DNA of 6,702 nt, taken from positions 1-6,702 of the forward strand of contig JAOZRC010000302.1 of assembly GCA_029940345.1 (NCBI GenBank), read 5' to 3'. Positions 6,188-6,702 of this stretch are shown piece by piece (the first letter of the stretch is position 1; every line of letters starts with the position of its first letter). Made by a program: the position numbers and the translations under genes. A model generated the notes under the pieces. It searched no databases and had not been told where the DNA came from. It saw only the letters and a program-made list of their open reading frames with translations. The stretch comes from Desulfobacterales bacterium. Its GTDB lineage: Bacteria; Desulfobacterota; Desulfobacteria; Desulfobacterales; JAUCGF01.

Positions 6188-6370
6188 TCATGAACCGACA
6201 TTCAGACATTCTATCACCCAATAGCAGTTATCATTTTGCCAGCCATTAAACAATCCAGCCACGGCCTTACAGTTTCCAAGCACTGCCTCATCGGCGGTTA
6301 ACCGTATCCGTTCGATTCGTGGCGTGGAATAGGGTTTTCGTGAAGGTTTAATTTCATTTTCAGTTGTCAT
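6188..6370 (-). CDS. candidate RiPP precursor peptide with Cys-rich core
   Basis: A 60-residue peptide read here as the substrate of the neighbouring enzymes. The ATG at 6370 is chosen because GGAG lies eight bases before it; an in-frame ATG at 6382 has no such site and would add only MEKT. The leader contains KPYSTPRIERIRL (12-24), resembling the Y-x-x-P-x-I/L motif that lasso-type leaders use to bind PqqD-like recognition elements, followed by DEAVLG (27-32). The likely core after Gly32 holds Cys34, Cys49 and Cys55 with aromatic residues Trp44, Tyr50 and Trp51, and ends in Gly-Ser. Cysteines are plausible sites for radical-SAM thioether links, and Ser60 for phosphorylation. The start overlaps the stop of the upstream maturase gene by 11 bases, so the two are probably translationally coupled. 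No hydrophobic export signal is present. Confidence is high that this is a gene and good that it is the precursor; the modification type is inferred. Confidence 0.82.
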   Translation of the reverse strand: MTTENEIKPSRKPYSTPRIERIRLTADEAVLGNCKAVAGLFNGWQNDNCYWVIECLNVGS

Positions 6371-6380
6371 GGTTTTCTCC
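6360..6380 (-). promoter_or_regulatory. overlapping stop/start with Shine-Dalgarno for the precursor
   Basis: The maturase stop TGA (6362-6360) lies inside the precursor reading frame, and GGAG (6380-6377) is within the last codons of the maturase. Ribosomes finishing the maturase would be positioned to reinitiate at the ATG at 6370. It is the clearest ribosome binding site among the leftward genes here. Confidence 0.65.
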
Positions 6381-6702
6381 ATTCAATTTCATGTCAAATC
6401 CGAGTTCCCGGGCTCGCAAATGGGCAATCTCGCAAAGATATTCCACCGGTGTTTCCGGATCGCCGTTTTCCAACGTCGCCCAGCCGGGACACTGGCCGCA
6501 CAGTGATATCAGTTCACAATTTTCACAGGGTGTTTTCCGCGACCATTCTTGCAACAAGATACGGGGAATGAAATCGTGCCATCCATCGACAAACGCCCCC
6601 TGGCGCAGATCATAAGTCGCCGAACGAGATATTATGCATACGCTCAAACGCCCGACTGGGTCAATATGAAATGAGCCCATCCCCGCACCGCACTGGTAGA
6701 TA
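6360..6702 (-). CDS. radical-SAM peptide maturase, C-terminal SPASM domain (partial, 5' end outside window)
   Basis: The last 113 residues of a larger protein; the frame is open to the window edge, with the first complete codon at 6701-6699, so the ATG at 6680 is internal. The fragment carries a seven-cysteine SPASM pattern: CGAG, then C-x12-G-x4-C (fragment residues 4-22, containing FHIDPVGRL), then C-x2-C-x5-C-x2-C (59-71, CENCELISLCGQC), PGWA, and a last Cys at 90 in YLCEIAH. In the family this domain binds two auxiliary iron-sulfur clusters and follows a radical-SAM barrel with a CxxxCxxC motif, which would lie to the right of this window. Such PqqE-like or sactionine/ranthipeptide-type enzymes form thioether or carbon-carbon links in precursor peptides. 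The adjacent Cys-rich peptide is the obvious substrate. An anaerobic-sulfatase-maturase-like role is less likely given these neighbours. Confidence 0.88.
   Translation of the reverse strand, partial: IYQCGAGMGSFHIDPVGRLSVCIISRSATYDLRQGAFVDGWHDFIPRILLQEWSRKTPCENCELISLCGQCPGWATLENGDPETPVEYLCEIAHLRARELGFDMKLNGENHDN

Noticed and set aside
6371..6382. ATG at 6382 as the precursor start
   Set aside because: No ribosome binding site precedes it, whereas the ATG at 6370 has GGAG at proper spacing.

Overview
The window most resembles a Gram-negative, exosortase-bearing anaerobe of the Desulfobacterota (sulfate-reducer) type. This is an inference from four things: a PEP-CTERM surface protein behind a near-perfect sigma-54 promoter, a radical-SAM peptide-modification locus, mid-range GC coding sequence with AT-rich spacers, and miniature palindromic repeats beside a decayed transposase. 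No rRNA, tRNA or CRISPR array is present, so the taxonomy is tentative.

Layout. Bases 1-483 are an AT-rich non-coding region holding a sigma-54-type promoter (409-424) and a strong ribosome binding site for a 182-residue PEP-CTERM protein (484-1032, + strand). Its transcript probably ends at a terminator near 1241-1288, after two weaker hairpins. Bases 1355-2014 are a mobile-DNA scrapyard: a miniature inverted-repeat element (1355-1483), an almost perfect ~125-base palindrome (1486-1610) and a + strand transposase remnant broken by two stops and one frameshift (1615-2014). A consensus sigma-70 promoter (2037-2065) points left into this remnant with no gene to drive.

The right two thirds is a leftward (- strand) gene set that I read as a RiPP (ribosomally made, post-translationally modified peptide) biosynthetic cluster. 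In transcription order it contains: the C-terminal SPASM domain of a radical-SAM maturase cut by the window edge (6360-6702); a 60-residue candidate precursor whose start overlaps the maturase stop (6188-6370); an HPr-kinase-like P-loop protein (5242-6120); a fusion of an S26-type Ser/His signal-peptidase-like domain with a GNAT acetyltransferase, overlapping the kinase gene by 13 bases (4226-5254); and, after a 283-base gap, a full-length ABC exporter without a peptidase domain (2146-3942).

Working model (inference): the maturase acts on the Cys- and aromatic-rich core of the precursor. The HPrK-like protein phosphorylates the peptide, with the C-terminal Ser60 the obvious candidate by analogy with lasso-peptide kinases such as PadeK. 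The S26 domain removes the leader, the fused GNAT domain caps the exposed amino terminus, and the ABC protein exports the product. The combination of radical SAM, HPrK-like kinase and peptidase-acetyltransferase fusion is the most interesting content here. The rest of the maturase and any PqqD-like leader-binding protein would lie beyond base 6702.
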